Assembly: GCA_964636945.1 (NCBI GenBank)
Contig: CAZWVH010000001.1
Location: 18,689-82,688, forward strand
Source: CAZADA01 sp964636945
GTDB taxonomy: Bacteria > Pseudomonadota > Alphaproteobacteria > Caulobacterales > Maricaulaceae
DNA length: 64,000 bases
Direction of reading: 5' to 3'
Below, one piece after another: positions 1-8,761 of this stretch. A program made the translations under genes and the position numbers. Under the pieces are notes generated by a model. That model was given only the letters and a program-made list of their open reading frames with translations. It was not told the DNA's origin and did no database searches. Numbering within the stretch: position 1 is the first letter of the stretch; every line of letters starts with the position of its first letter.

Positions 1-295
1 CGACCTCACTACGCAGCGTGGTCAAGGTTTCGCGTTCACGAGCAAAGGTCGCCTCTCGTTCACGCAGACGGGCATTTTCTCCTTCCAATTCGCTGGCCCG
101 CCGACGCGCGTCTCCCAGTTCCGAAGCCAATTCATCCGCCCGCGCGGCGCGCGCGCGCATGTCGGTGGTCTCGGCCTCAATCGCAGTCCGCGCCCGTTCC
201 GCTTCGCGTCGCCGGCCGGTTTCCTCCCACAGCCGCCAACCCACAAATCCCAGCGCCACCAGGCTCATTAGCATTAAAGTCATGCCAAGGGTCAT
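1..295 (-). CDS. rmuC: RmuC-like coiled-coil protein, 5' part only
   Basis: This is a partial gene whose start lies inside the window; the rest runs off the left edge. The readable 98 residues begin with a hydrophobic segment (about residues 5-20) followed by an Arg/Glu/Ala-rich coiled coil from about residue 25 onward. That is the architecture of the N-terminus of RmuC, a membrane-anchored protein that limits DNA inversions and carries a nuclease-like domain further downstream. The next gene on the same strand is recR, another recombination gene, which fits. The diagnostic RmuC domain is outside the window, so another membrane-anchored coiled-coil protein remains possible. Confidence 0.55.
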   Translation of the reverse strand, partial: MTLGMTLMLMSLVALGFVGWRLWEETGRRREAERARTAIEAETTDMRARAARADELASELGDARRRASELEGENARLREREATFARERETLTTLRSEV

Positions 296-372
296 TGCGT
301 CGCTCCCAACGTCTCAGTTGCAATCGTATCTGCGGAACAAAATAAATACAAGATGTGATTTTTTCGTGAACA

Positions 373-975
373 TCATGTCGTTCGCCTGCTGGACAACGCA
401 GCGGCCAATGTGCCGTCATCCAGATAGTCGAGCTCGCCGCCCACGGGCACGCCGCGTGCAATGGAGGTGACGGCGACCCCGCAGGCCTTTAACCGCTCGG
501 CCAAATAATGGGCGGTTGCAGCACCATCAACCGTGGCGTTTAACGCCAAAATGACTTCCTTGATCTCGTCAGATCGCGCGCGCGCGATCAGCTCGCCAAT
601 GCGCAAATCTTCCGGGCCGGCGCCATCGAGCGCGGACAACACGCCGCCAAGCACATGATACCGGCCGGAAAAGGCGCCAGCTCGCTCCAACGCCCATAAA
701 TCAGCCACGGTTTCCACCACGCAGATCAAGGATGAATCACGGGTTTCACTGGCGCAGACATGGCAGGGATCGCCAGCGTCCCAATTGCCGCAGATTGAGC
801 AGGGGTGAATTGCCTCCGCGGTCTGCGCCAATGCGGTGGCCAAGGGCGTCATCACCGTGTCGCGGTGTTTGAGCAGATACAGCACCGCGCGCCGCGCCGA
901 GCGCGGCCCCAGACCTGGCAGCTTGGCCAACAGGTTCAACAATGAATTGAGTTCCGGTCCGGTGACGTCCGCCAT
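373..975 (-). CDS. recR: Recombination mediator protein RecR
   Basis: RecR acts with RecF and RecO to load RecA at gapped DNA in the cytoplasm. The 200-residue product has the normal family length. A helix-hairpin-helix region lies near residues 10-35, a four-cysteine zinc finger at C59, C62, C71 and C74, and a Toprim domain from about residue 82 to 175. RecR is usually found next to dnaX or an uncharacterised YbaB gene, but neither is visible here; the neighbour is the rmuC-like gene. recF lies about 26 kb away on the other strand. Confidence 0.95.
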   Translation of the reverse strand: MADVTGPELNSLLNLLAKLPGLGPRSARRAVLYLLKHRDTVMTPLATALAQTAEAIHPCSICGNWDAGDPCHVCASETRDSSLICVVETVADLWALERAGAFSGRYHVLGGVLSALDGAGPEDLRIGELIARARSDEIKEVILALNATVDGAATAHYLAERLKACGVAVTSIARGVPVGGELDYLDDGTLAAALSSRRTT

Positions 976-1051
976 ACGCGCTCACTGCAGTGAATTCACA
1001 CTGACACAGCGCCGATTCGGCCATCAGGTCGTCATCACCCGCTTACAAAAC

Positions 1052-1068
1052 TGTGCAGGCGGTGCACA
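1052..1068 (-). terminator. Weak candidate intrinsic terminator after HMG-CoA lyase
   Basis: A 6-bp perfect inverted repeat (TGTGCA / TGCACA, 5-nt loop) sits immediately after the lyase stop codon. Read on the minus strand it is followed by GTTTTGT. The stem is short and the T-tract interrupted, so it would be a weak terminator at the end of the leucine-degradation operon. Confidence 0.35.
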
Positions 1069-1071
1069 ATG

Positions 1072-1977
1072 CTATGCTGGAGTGCACGCCGCTGCCTTGG
1101 CATTGGTCACCTTTGAGGCAGGGTCACGTCCCAGTTCCAGGGAAATCCACTGGCTAACGTCAACCAGCGCGTCCAGGTCCACTCCAGTTTCCACACCCAT
1201 GCCATGAAGCATATAGACGACATCTTCGGTGGCGACATTGCCCGACGCTCCAGGAGCATAGGGACAGCCGCCAAGGCCGGACACGGACGCATCCATCACC
1301 CGAACACCGGCATCAAAACACGCGAGTAGATTGGCGAGCGCCTGACCATAGGTATCGTGAAAATGACAAGCGAGCCGGTTCATGGGCACATGACTGGCCA
1401 CCGCTTCAAGCATTTTACGGGCTTTCCCCGGCGTGCCAACGCCAATGGTGTCACCCAGCGAAATTTCGAAACAGCCCATGGCGTAAAGCGCCTTGGACAC
1501 CTCCACCACTTTTTCCACGGGAACATGTCCCTCATAGGGACAACCGAGTACGCATGACACATAGCCCCTCACCGCGATATTGTCAGCAATGGCGGCGTCG
1601 ACCACGGGACGAAAGCGCTCGAGGCTCTCAGCAATACTGGCATTGATGTTTTTTTGACTGAAGGTTTCCGAGGCGGCGCCAAACACGGCGACCTCTTTGG
1701 CGCCTGCAGTTTTTGCGGCTTCATAGCCTTTCATATTCGGTGTGAGCACCGGATAGCGCACGCCAGCGCACGGCGTAATCTTCTCCAGCACGTCATCACT
1801 ACCCGCCATTTGCGGCACCCATTTGGGCGATACAAACGCGCCCGCCTCGACCACCGGAAGGCCCGCAGCGGCGAGCTTGTCCACCAATGCAACCCGCGTG
1901 GCCACGCTCACCGGTGTTTTTTCGTTTTGCAGTCCATCGCGCGGGCCCACATCGACGATGGTGACATGATCGGTCAT
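1072..1977 (-). CDS. mvaB: Hydroxymethylglutaryl-CoA lyase
   Basis: The product cleaves 3-hydroxy-3-methylglutaryl-CoA to acetoacetate and acetyl-CoA, the last step of leucine degradation. It is a 301-residue TIM-barrel protein with the metal-binding DGLQNE motif near residue 15, the HFHDTYG motif near residue 207 and the HMG-CoA lyase signature GLGGCPYAPGASGN near residue 236, which contains the catalytic cysteine. An AAGG-type ribosome site lies before the ATG. It is the last gene of the methylcrotonyl-CoA carboxylase operon, about 118 bp downstream of mccA, and a small hairpin follows it. Gene symbols hmgL and liuE are also used for this function. Confidence 0.94.
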   Translation of the reverse strand: MTDHVTIVDVGPRDGLQNEKTPVSVATRVALVDKLAAAGLPVVEAGAFVSPKWVPQMAGSDDVLEKITPCAGVRYPVLTPNMKGYEAAKTAGAKEVAVFGAASETFSQKNINASIAESLERFRPVVDAAIADNIAVRGYVSCVLGCPYEGHVPVEKVVEVSKALYAMGCFEISLGDTIGVGTPGKARKMLEAVASHVPMNRLACHFHDTYGQALANLLACFDAGVRVMDASVSGLGGCPYAPGASGNVATEDVVYMLHGMGVETGVDLDALVDVSQWISLELGRDPASKVTNAKAAACTPA

Positions 1978-2095
1978 GACTGGCCCTTCTTGTTACAATG
2001 GATTGCTTATATGTAGGGCGAACGCCGCCGATCATCTATCACCACAGCGACGCCAATGGGCTCACCGCCTTTAGCGTCGCGCCGTCCAGCGATGG

Positions 2096-4216
2096 CTATG
2101 ACGCCGTCTCCATGGCCTGCGCACTGTCCAAGGCCGCTAGCTCGTCGCCCTCCTTCACCTGATCGCCAGCCTTGAAGTTGACCGCCGCCACAACGCCATC
2201 GCTCGGTGCGGCGATGGCGTGCTCCATCTTCATGGCTTCCAGGGTCAATAGGGTTTGCCCGGCCACCACTTTGTCGCCCGCCCTCACCGCCACACTTGTG
2301 ATGAGCCCGGGCATGGGCGCGGCGAGCGACCCGCCGGCCGCGTGTGAATCCGCCGCGGCGTCATCGGGATCTGGGCGTTGATAGGTCCAGTGGTATGATC
2401 CGAGCCAGACATGAACAGCAGTTTGGGTGACGAATGTGTCCAGCACGCGCGCCCTGCCCTCATGCTCTATGCGCAATTGGCCCGGTTCTTGCGTGACGGT
2501 AATCAGCGCCTCATGGGCCGCCCCCTGCTTCGTGAGGCGTGCGTGTATTCCTTCCCAGGAAACGGAAACTTGTTCGAGCTGATCTCCCCCGGTCAGCTCG
2601 ACTTTTTCGCTGGATGGGGCGTTTAATCTAAATCCAGACAGGCTCGACCACGGGCTCGACTGCGTTCGCGTCGGATCATGAATCGCCAGGCGCCGGGCCC
2701 GATCTCGATTGTCGAGCACGACCGCGGCGCATGCTGCGATGAGCGGCAATGGTCCGAAATCAGGCTGCGCGAACAATTCGTCCCGATGTTCATCAATAAA
2801 GTGCGTGGAGAGTTCACCGGCCACAAATGCGGGATGGCTGACAATGGCGTGAAGGAAGGTCGCATTGGTGGTCACGCCAGCAATACGAATTTGCTCCAGT
2901 GCGCGGGCCAATTCTCGGCACGCCGCTTGTCTGGATGGCCCGGTGGCGATGATCTTGGCGATCATGGGGTCGTAGTTGGGCGTGACCTCCTGGCCTTCTT
3001 CAACACCCGCGTCTATGCGTAAGCGCACAGTGTCCAGGCTTTTGCTGGTCAAAAAGTCCGTTGCGTCCAATGCCTCCGGAAAGCTCAGACGCTCCAACCT
3101 CCCCGTCGATGGGAGAAACCCACCCTCCGGGTTTTCCGCATAAAGGCGCGCTTCGATGGAGTGATTGAGCTGCCATGTGAAATCTTCGATGCGCGGCGGA
3201 TCGGCAACGCCTTCGCGAGCTCCGTCGTCGGGGTCGTCGAACACGCTGCCGCCGGCGGCGACACGCAATTGCAGCTCCACCAGATCGCGATCATTGATCT
3301 CTTCGGTCACCGGATGTTCGACCTGAAGACGGGTGTTCATTTCCATGAAATAGACCGCATCCTCTTCTGGTGCGGCGGGATCGTAGAGAAACTCCACCGT
3401 GCCGGCGGAGACATAGTCCACGGCCTTGCCGGCTTTGATGGCTGCGTCATGCAGGCGTTGACGCACCGCATCGGGCAGGCTGGGCGCGGGCGCCTCTTCG
3501 ATCACCTTCTGATGCCGGCGCTGCACTGAACAGTCACGGTCCCACAAATGCACGAGGTTGCCGCGCGTATCGCCCAACAGCTGGACCTCAACATGGCGGG
3601 GTCGGCGGACAAATTTCTCCACCAAAAACCGGTCATCGCCAAAGGCGTTTTGCGCCTCGCGCTTAGCGGCTGCCAGCGCATCCTTCACATCGCCGGCGCG
3701 TTCCACCAAGCGCATGCCCTTGCCACCACCGCCGGCCACGGCCTTGAAGAGCACGGGAAAACCAATGCGCTCGGCCGCTTCCTGGAAGGTTTTCAGCGAT
3801 TGATCGTCGCCGTCATAGCCCGGCAGCACCGGCACGCCAGCCTCGCGCATCATGGCTTTCGCCGCGGCCTTGTCGCCCATTGCGCGGATGGTGTCGGGCT
3901 TGGGTCCGATGAAGACAATGTCGTTTTGCGCGCAAGCGTCCGCGAATTTGGCGTTCTCCGACAAAAAACCATAGCCTGGATGGATGGCCTCGGCCCCGGT
4001 TTGCTTGGCCGCGGCGATGATTTTGTCGATGACCAAATAACTTTCAGAGGCCGGGGCTGGACCAATGAACACGGCCTCATCGCAGGACTTGACGTGCAGG
4101 GCGTGGCGATCGGCTTGGGAGAACACCGCCACCGTGCGCACGCCCAAGCGCTTGCACGTGAGCGCCACGCGCACCGCGATTTCTCCACGATTGGCGATCA
4201 GAATTTTGGAGAACAT
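2096..4216 (-). CDS. mccA: Methylcrotonyl-CoA carboxylase, biotin-carrying alpha subunit
   Basis: This subunit carboxylates biotin with ATP and bicarbonate and presents it to the beta subunit, which converts 3-methylcrotonyl-CoA to 3-methylglutaconyl-CoA in leucine breakdown. The 706-residue protein has an N-terminal biotin carboxylase domain (FSKILIANRGEIAVR start), an ATP-grasp glycine-rich loop (GGGGKGMR, near residue 165), and a C-terminal biotinyl domain with the EAMKMEH motif; the biotinylated lysine is about residue 663. mccB and the lyase gene on the same strand separate it from propionyl- or acetyl-CoA carboxylases. No acyl-CoA dehydrogenase gene is present in the visible operon. Confidence 0.93.
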   Translation of the reverse strand: MFSKILIANRGEIAVRVALTCKRLGVRTVAVFSQADRHALHVKSCDEAVFIGPAPASESYLVIDKIIAAAKQTGAEAIHPGYGFLSENAKFADACAQNDIVFIGPKPDTIRAMGDKAAAKAMMREAGVPVLPGYDGDDQSLKTFQEAAERIGFPVLFKAVAGGGGKGMRLVERAGDVKDALAAAKREAQNAFGDDRFLVEKFVRRPRHVEVQLLGDTRGNLVHLWDRDCSVQRRHQKVIEEAPAPSLPDAVRQRLHDAAIKAGKAVDYVSAGTVEFLYDPAAPEEDAVYFMEMNTRLQVEHPVTEEINDRDLVELQLRVAAGGSVFDDPDDGAREGVADPPRIEDFTWQLNHSIEARLYAENPEGGFLPSTGRLERLSFPEALDATDFLTSKSLDTVRLRIDAGVEEGQEVTPNYDPMIAKIIATGPSRQAACRELARALEQIRIAGVTTNATFLHAIVSHPAFVAGELSTHFIDEHRDELFAQPDFGPLPLIAACAAVVLDNRDRARRLAIHDPTRTQSSPWSSLSGFRLNAPSSEKVELTGGDQLEQVSVSWEGIHARLTKQGAAHEALITVTQEPGQLRIEHEGRARVLDTFVTQTAVHVWLGSYHWTYQRPDPDDAAADSHAAGGSLAAPMPGLITSVAVRAGDKVVAGQTLLTLEAMKMEHAIAAPSDGVVAAVNFKAGDQVKEGDELAALDSAQAMETAS

Positions 4217-4335
4217 GTGCGCCTCGCCCGCTGCCGCTCGAGTTCTTCACCTTGACCCGATTGCCAGCAATAGGTCGGATTTTGGCTCCGCTTTCAAGTG
4301 GTAATCAAAAGCGGCAGATCTTGGCCTGCACGACC

Positions 4336-4878
4336 TCACTCGGTCAGCATGAATTTGTGCACCAAGCTCGCAGGACGCATCGCCTCCATGGAGGGCGGGG
4401 TGATCTCATCGCATGACTCTGGTTCAGCGGTGTAGGTCAGATCAACAATCCGCCAGCCCGCGTCGGTGTTCAACAGGGTGAACATGTCGATGCCGCAATG
4501 GATTGTGCCGCCATCGGCCTTGACCTCATAGGGCGCCCAGACCGTCGCCATCAAGTCACCGCGAATGTTCACAACCGGATCCCAATACAGCTCCAACAAC
4601 TCGTTGTCGCCGGACGTGATGCTCTCCACCGCCGCATCGAAGGCTTGTTCGCGGATCCGATGCTCACCGGCTTCGGTCTTGCGGATCGCACGGGTATAGC
4701 CCGGTGCGAGAAACAGCGCCGTCAGCCTGTCCGCATCGCCCTCATGGAAGGCGATGAAGAAGTCGTCGATGACCTGAAGCACAGCTTCGCGCTCGGCATT
4801 TTCTTGAGCGAACGTTGAATGGGGCGCCGCAATAGACGCGGCGATGGCCGCAATAAAGAATTTAACGATACGATCCAT
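4336..4878 (-). CDS. Secreted NTF2/SnoaL-like protein in the leucine operon
   Basis: This encodes about 180 residues beginning with a Sec signal peptide (MDRIVKFFIAAIAASIAAPH, cleavage near AQEN). The rest resembles small cone-shaped NTF2-like/SnoaL-like domains: an N-terminal helical stretch with FHEGDADRLTALF and later strands including WRIVDLTYT. I chose the ATG at 4878 because GGAGG lies 8 bp upstream; a TTG further upstream would only add non-signal residues. It starts 17 bp after mccB and lies before mccA, so it is probably cotranscribed with cytosolic leucine-degradation enzymes. A role for an exported protein there is not known to me, so no function is assigned. Confidence 0.75.
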   Translation of the reverse strand: MDRIVKFFIAAIAASIAAPHSTFAQENAEREAVLQVIDDFFIAFHEGDADRLTALFLAPGYTRAIRKTEAGEHRIREQAFDAAVESITSGDNELLELYWDPVVNIRGDLMATVWAPYEVKADGGTIHCGIDMFTLLNTDAGWRIVDLTYTAEPESCDEITPPSMEAMRPASLVHKFMLTE

Positions 4879-4895
4879 GAGTTGGGCCTCCAAAC

Positions 4896-6506
4896 CTACA
4901 TCCTAAACACGCCAAAGCGTGTGTCCTCCACCGGCGCATTCAAACACGCGGCAAGAGACAAGCCCACCACATCGCGGGTTTGGGCCGGATCGATGATGCC
5001 GTCATCCCAAAGCCGGGCTGAAGCGTAATACGGCGAACCCTGGCTCTCATAGTCGGCGCGGATAGCGTCTTTGAACTTGGTTTCTTCCTTGGCTGGCCAG
5101 GTCTCGCCGCGCGCCTCCAGCCCGTCTCGCTTGACAGTAGCGAGTACGGTGGCGGCCTGCTCCCCCCCCATGACGGAGATGCGCGCATTGGGCCACATGT
5201 ATAAGAATCGCGGGCCGAAGGCGCGACCGGCCATGCCATAATTGCCCGCGCCATAGCTGCCGCCAATCACAACCGTGATCTTGGGAACGCGTGCGGTGCT
5301 TACGGCTGTGACCAGCTTGGCCCCGTCTTTGGCGATGCCGCCCGCTTCGGCCTTTTTGCCCACCATGAACCCTGTGATGTTTTGCAAGAACAAGAGCGGG
5401 ATCCCTCGCTGGGCGCACAGCTCGATAAAATGAGCGCCTTTCAGCGCGCTTTCGGAAAACAAGACGCCATTATTGGCAAGAATCCCCACCGGCATGCCGT
5501 GAATGCGCGCAAAACCTGTGACCAGCGTCGTGCCGTAAAGGTGCTTGAACTCGTCAAAGTCGGATGCGTCCACCAGTCGGGCAATGATCTCGCGCACATC
5601 ATAGGGCTTGCGGGCGTCGGCCTCGACCACACCGTAAATCTCCTCCACAGGATAGTGCGGAGGACGGACCTCATTGAGCGGGGGGACCGTTTGTGGTTTT
5701 GCCCCAACTAATCTGCGTACGATCCGGCGCGCGATGGCCAACGCGTGCACATCGTCTTGGGCATAGTGGTCGGTGACCCCGGATTCGCGGCTGTGCACGT
5801 CAGCGCCGCCCAATTCCTCGGCCGTGACCACTTCACCGGTGGCGGCTTTGACCAAGGGCGGGCCGCCCAAGAAAATCGTGCCTTGATTTTTCACGATCAC
5901 GCTTTCATCCGACATGGCCGGCACATAGGCGCCGCCGGCGGTGGAACTGCCGTGTACAACCGAAATCTGCGGAATCCCGAGGGCGGAGAGATTGGCCTGG
6001 TTGTAGAAGATGCGCCCAAAATGCTCTTTGTCAGGAAATACGTCGTCCTGGAGCGGTAAGAACGCTCCGCCCGACTCCACCAAATAGACGCACGGCAAGC
6101 GATTTTCTCGCGCGATCTCTTGCGCGCGCAGATGCTTTTTCACCGTCATCGGATGGTAAGTGCCGCCTTTCACTGTGGGATCATTGGCGACGATCATGCA
6201 CAGTGCGCCTTCAACCCGCCCAATGCCCGTGATGATTCCAGCCGACGCCACATCGCCGGAATACATCTGCCAGGCGGCAAAGGCGCCCAATTCTAAGAAT
6301 GGGCTGTCGGGATCAATCAACCGGTCGATCCGCTCGCGCGGCAATAAGCGGCCGCGCTCAATGTGTTTGGCGCGCGATTTTTCAGAGCCGCCTCGCGCAA
6401 CCTGCTCATGTCGCTCGCGCAATTCATTAGCGAGGGCACGCATGGCCGCCGCATTGGCGGAAAAACTATCGGATTGGGGAGACAACGCTGAGGGTAGAAT
6501 GGTCAT
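4896..6506 (-). CDS. mccB: Methylcrotonyl-CoA carboxylase, carboxyltransferase beta subunit
   Basis: This subunit transfers the carboxyl group from biotin to 3-methylcrotonyl-CoA. The 536-residue product, from the ATG at 6506 (MTILPSALS), matches the usual length near 535; a longer upstream reading would add 28 unlikely residues. It shows both crotonase-like carboxyltransferase halves, including the glycine-rich SSTAGGAYVPAMSDE region and, in the second half, NITGFMVGKKAEAGGIAKDG and GGSYGAGNYGM. It is the first gene of the operon mccB, NTF2-like gene, mccA, HMG-CoA lyase, so the operon promoter should lie just upstream of 6506. Confidence 0.94.
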   Translation of the reverse strand: MTILPSALSPQSDSFSANAAAMRALANELRERHEQVARGGSEKSRAKHIERGRLLPRERIDRLIDPDSPFLELGAFAAWQMYSGDVASAGIITGIGRVEGALCMIVANDPTVKGGTYHPMTVKKHLRAQEIARENRLPCVYLVESGGAFLPLQDDVFPDKEHFGRIFYNQANLSALGIPQISVVHGSSTAGGAYVPAMSDESVIVKNQGTIFLGGPPLVKAATGEVVTAEELGGADVHSRESGVTDHYAQDDVHALAIARRIVRRLVGAKPQTVPPLNEVRPPHYPVEEIYGVVEADARKPYDVREIIARLVDASDFDEFKHLYGTTLVTGFARIHGMPVGILANNGVLFSESALKGAHFIELCAQRGIPLLFLQNITGFMVGKKAEAGGIAKDGAKLVTAVSTARVPKITVVIGGSYGAGNYGMAGRAFGPRFLYMWPNARISVMGGEQAATVLATVKRDGLEARGETWPAKEETKFKDAIRADYESQGSPYYASARLWDDGIIDPAQTRDVVGLSLAACLNAPVEDTRFGVFRM

Positions 6507-6633
6507 GCGAGGACAAACCTTGCAGTGCTGATATGGCCAGGGGCGTAACGTAACCTGATTGAATGCGGAATGCGCAAACAGATTGCTCAAATGACAGGAG
6601 CGCCCGCCAAACCGCGACGAACTCTCCGCATCG

Positions 6634-7197
6634 CTAACTCTTCATGTCTGACTGTCTTTCGGTCTTCTTGCGTGAAGAGATAGCCGAGGAAACGGTGCGG
6701 TAGATCCCATCAGAGCCAGCCTCGCGCACTTGAATAGCAGTAAACGTCTGATTGTCGCTCACCCAGTGTTCGTGACGAGTATCCCAGGATTTTGAGGATG
6801 AATCATCTTCGCTCGCATCCCGATCAGCAACTGTCTTGTATTCATCGACAATGCAATACATGCCGTCGTCGCCCTTTTCGCAAACCGGAACGTTGACGAC
6901 ATAAGGGTCGTGCTCATCTTGGCCGTCTTCACCGAGTGAGACCATGGTCATGACGCCATCATTGAGCACCCAGCGGTCGCTGACAGCGCCGTCATAGGTG
7001 TAGTTGAGCACACCGGGTTCACTCATCTTGGCCCCAAAATCCGACTCAAAAGTCGACATGCCGCCTGAATATTCCACCGAGTGTCCGCGACCGGAAAATT
7101 CGCCAGCATAAAGGTTGTGCACCTCGGATATGCATTCGGCGTGGTTATCTGCGATCACCGGCCCAGCGAGCCCCACGCACAACGCTGATAGGATCAA
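6634..7197 (-). CDS. Exported protein of unknown function with frameshifted start
   Basis: The body of this 187-residue protein begins at a TTG with a signal-peptide-like core (MILSALCVGLAGPVIADNHA) and reads through to a charged C-terminus. It resembles small bacterial proteins that bind extracellular ligands or report stress, but I recognise no family. Thirteen bases upstream on the minus strand an ATG with a good GGAAGGGG ribosome site is followed by eight adenines (7200-7207). With seven adenines the ATG would read straight into the signal peptide as MKKTLILSAL; with eight it is out of frame. The annotated start is therefore uncertain; see findings. Confidence 0.7.
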   Translation of the reverse strand: MILSALCVGLAGPVIADNHAECISEVHNLYAGEFSGRGHSVEYSGGMSTFESDFGAKMSEPGVLNYTYDGAVSDRWVLNDGVMTMVSLGEDGQDEHDPYVVNVPVCEKGDDGMYCIVDEYKTVADRDASEDDSSSKSWDTRHEHWVSDNQTFTAIQVREAGSDGIYRTVSSAISSRKKTERQSDMKS

Positions 7198-7199
7198 GG

Positions 7200-7210
7200 T
7201 TTTTTTTCAT
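7200..7210 (-). other. A8 homopolymer after a likely start codon (frameshift site)
   Basis: On the minus strand, ATG at 7208-7210 is followed directly by eight A residues. The reading frame of that ATG gives no signal peptide, whereas the downstream frame does. One base fewer would restore a textbook exported-protein start. Possible explanations are a sequencing error, a real frameshift mutation, phase variation by slippage, or transcriptional slippage. Confidence 0.7.
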
Positions 7211-7302
7211 GAACGCCCCTTCCACAATATCCTCGCGCCCATCGCGCTGACACCGGGATACCAGACGCGCGCGACACGCAAAAGATGGGCGAAAGTCGGG
7301 TC

Positions 7303-8103
7303 CTAGGGCAGGACCGGCTCGCTGGTGGACGCCGTTGGCGCGGCCAGTCCAGCCACGCTACGCAACCATGCGGCGATTCCGTTCCGATCGGCGCTCATGT
7401 CAGCACCGGTGCGTTCGTCCACCAACATTGACGAACCGTGGACGCCGTTTTCAATCACCCGGATGCGCACGCCTGCAGCCCAAAAAATGTCGCGTTGCTC
7501 GATGGAAGAGTCGCGAGCCATTTCCGATGCCGGCCGCACGGCGAGTGCGGGAACCTCGAGCTGATCAATCCAATCACGCGCACGACAGTCAGCCAATGGT
7601 TCGCCAGCTGCGGGCGAAAATGCGATCACGGCCCGTACGGTCTCTGGGTTTTCCGCGGCAAGGCGGAAGACCAAAGCCCCTGAATACGAACTGCCCCAAA
7701 CGACGACACGATCAGCCAGATTCCGTTCGATCACGAAATCCAAGGCCGCTTGCAGATCAGCGGCGGCGTCGCAAAATCTATTCGGCGTATCGGGAGGCAG
7801 AAACGCACTGGTGCGGTTGGTTTGCCCAAAGGCTTCTCCGCCCGCACGCTGATCCCAGGCGATCACACGGAACCCAAGCTCGTTCAGCCACGGTGCGAGC
7901 GGGCCATACTCCCCGCGTCCATTGGCGCCGCCTTGGTGAAACGCCAGGATAAGCGGGGCGGATGCGTCCAAATCGGCAAAGTACGCCGCGCCATAAATCG
8001 TCACGCCGTCCTCGGTGGTGGTTGACAAGGTGGCCTGCGCGCGCGCTGGCCCCGCCATGCACAGCATCACCGTCATCACGATCAGGCCAGACTTCCAACT
8101 CAT
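7303..8103 (-). CDS. Secreted alpha/beta hydrolase
   Basis: The 266-residue product, from the ATG at 8103 (MSWKSGLIV), has a Sec signal peptide ending near ARAQA and an AAGGGGG ribosome site before the start. The fold is an alpha/beta hydrolase related to dienelactone hydrolase-like and esterase families. It shows FHQGGANG (oxyanion-type loop), the nucleophile elbow GSSYSG and a late histidine in NGVHGSSM. It is probably periplasmic. The upstream hypothetical gene ends 35 bp before it, so the two may be cotranscribed. The substrate is unknown. Confidence 0.85.
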   Translation of the reverse strand: MSWKSGLIVMTVMLCMAGPARAQATLSTTTEDGVTIYGAAYFADLDASAPLILAFHQGGANGRGEYGPLAPWLNELGFRVIAWDQRAGGEAFGQTNRTSAFLPPDTPNRFCDAAADLQAALDFVIERNLADRVVVWGSSYSGALVFRLAAENPETVRAVIAFSPAAGEPLADCRARDWIDQLEVPALAVRPASEMARDSSIEQRDIFWAAGVRIRVIENGVHGSSMLVDERTGADMSADRNGIAAWLRSVAGLAAPTASTSEPVLP

Positions 8104-8138
8104 GGCATTCCCCCTTGGCGTCCTTGCTCCTGGCCCAC

Positions 8139-8633
8139 TTAGCGGCGGCAAGTTCCATCCCATCCAAACCAGCGTTTTGCCCTTGGCTCGAACGCTGACC
8201 AAAACGCGTCCCATCCGTCTTCCCGCGATGGTTGCCCGGCTCTCGAATCTCCGTGGGCCGAGCTTAGCGAACCGTGAGCCAACAGCACCTTATCGGCGGT
8301 TTCAAGGCGAACGCCGCGCGGACGGCTGAACGCTGCATCATCGGCCCATGTGGAAGGGTCGCACCAATCCGTAGTCGGATCCACGGTCAGCAAGAGCCGC
8401 TGACCAGGTCCATCAAAATCGTCGGAGCTATTGAATGTGAGGCCAAACACCGTTTCGCGCCCAAACATTCCTCGCGCGGTGCGAACCCGTCGACCATCCA
8501 ACAAAACCTCATCGCACAGCATGCGGCGACGCCAGCGCAACAGCCTGAGATCGCCATCAATCACCAGTTTGATATCGATTTGACCGCCAGCAATTCTCGT
8601 GACGTCAGCAGTAATGTCGACCGATGGGCTCAT
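8139..8633 (-). CDS. Conserved hypothetical protein
   Basis: About 164 residues from the ATG at 8633, which has GGAGG 5 bp upstream. It lacks a signal peptide. The N-terminal half is predicted beta-rich (VDITADVTRIAGGQIDIKLV), with a run RWRRRMLCDEVLLDG and a GRETVFGLTF strand; the C-terminus is rich in Trp and charged residues. There is a faint resemblance to FAIM-like beta domains, too weak to name it. It lies just after a strong terminator and before the alpha/beta hydrolase gene. Confidence 0.6.
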   Translation of the reverse strand: MSPSVDITADVTRIAGGQIDIKLVIDGDLRLLRWRRRMLCDEVLLDGRRVRTARGMFGRETVFGLTFNSSDDFDGPGQRLLLTVDPTTDWCDPSTWADDAAFSRPRGVRLETADKVLLAHGSLSSAHGDSRAGQPSREDGWDAFWSAFEPRAKRWFGWDGTCRR

Positions 8634-8701
8634 GCGCGCCTCCATATTGTTAGTCAATAAGGTAGTCGATGCTCGCGCGAAACGCCAGCAGCGTTCGGCG
8701 C

Positions 8702-8730
8702 AAAAAAAGCCCGGGCGCGGGGCCCGGGCT
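8702..8730 (-). terminator. Strong intrinsic terminator of the prolyl oligopeptidase gene
   Basis: A perfect 9-bp inverted repeat (AGCCCGGGC, 5-nt loop) is followed on the minus strand by seven T residues. It sits 32 bp after the stop codon of the oligopeptidase gene. Confidence 0.9.
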
Positions 8731-8761
8731 ATCACACGTGCAGTCGTTAAGGCGCCCAAGA

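Noticed and set aside
3548..4255. Long plus-strand open frame opposite mccA
   Set aside because: It is a mirror reading of a strongly conserved biotin carboxylase gene, has no ribosome site and no recognisable domain.
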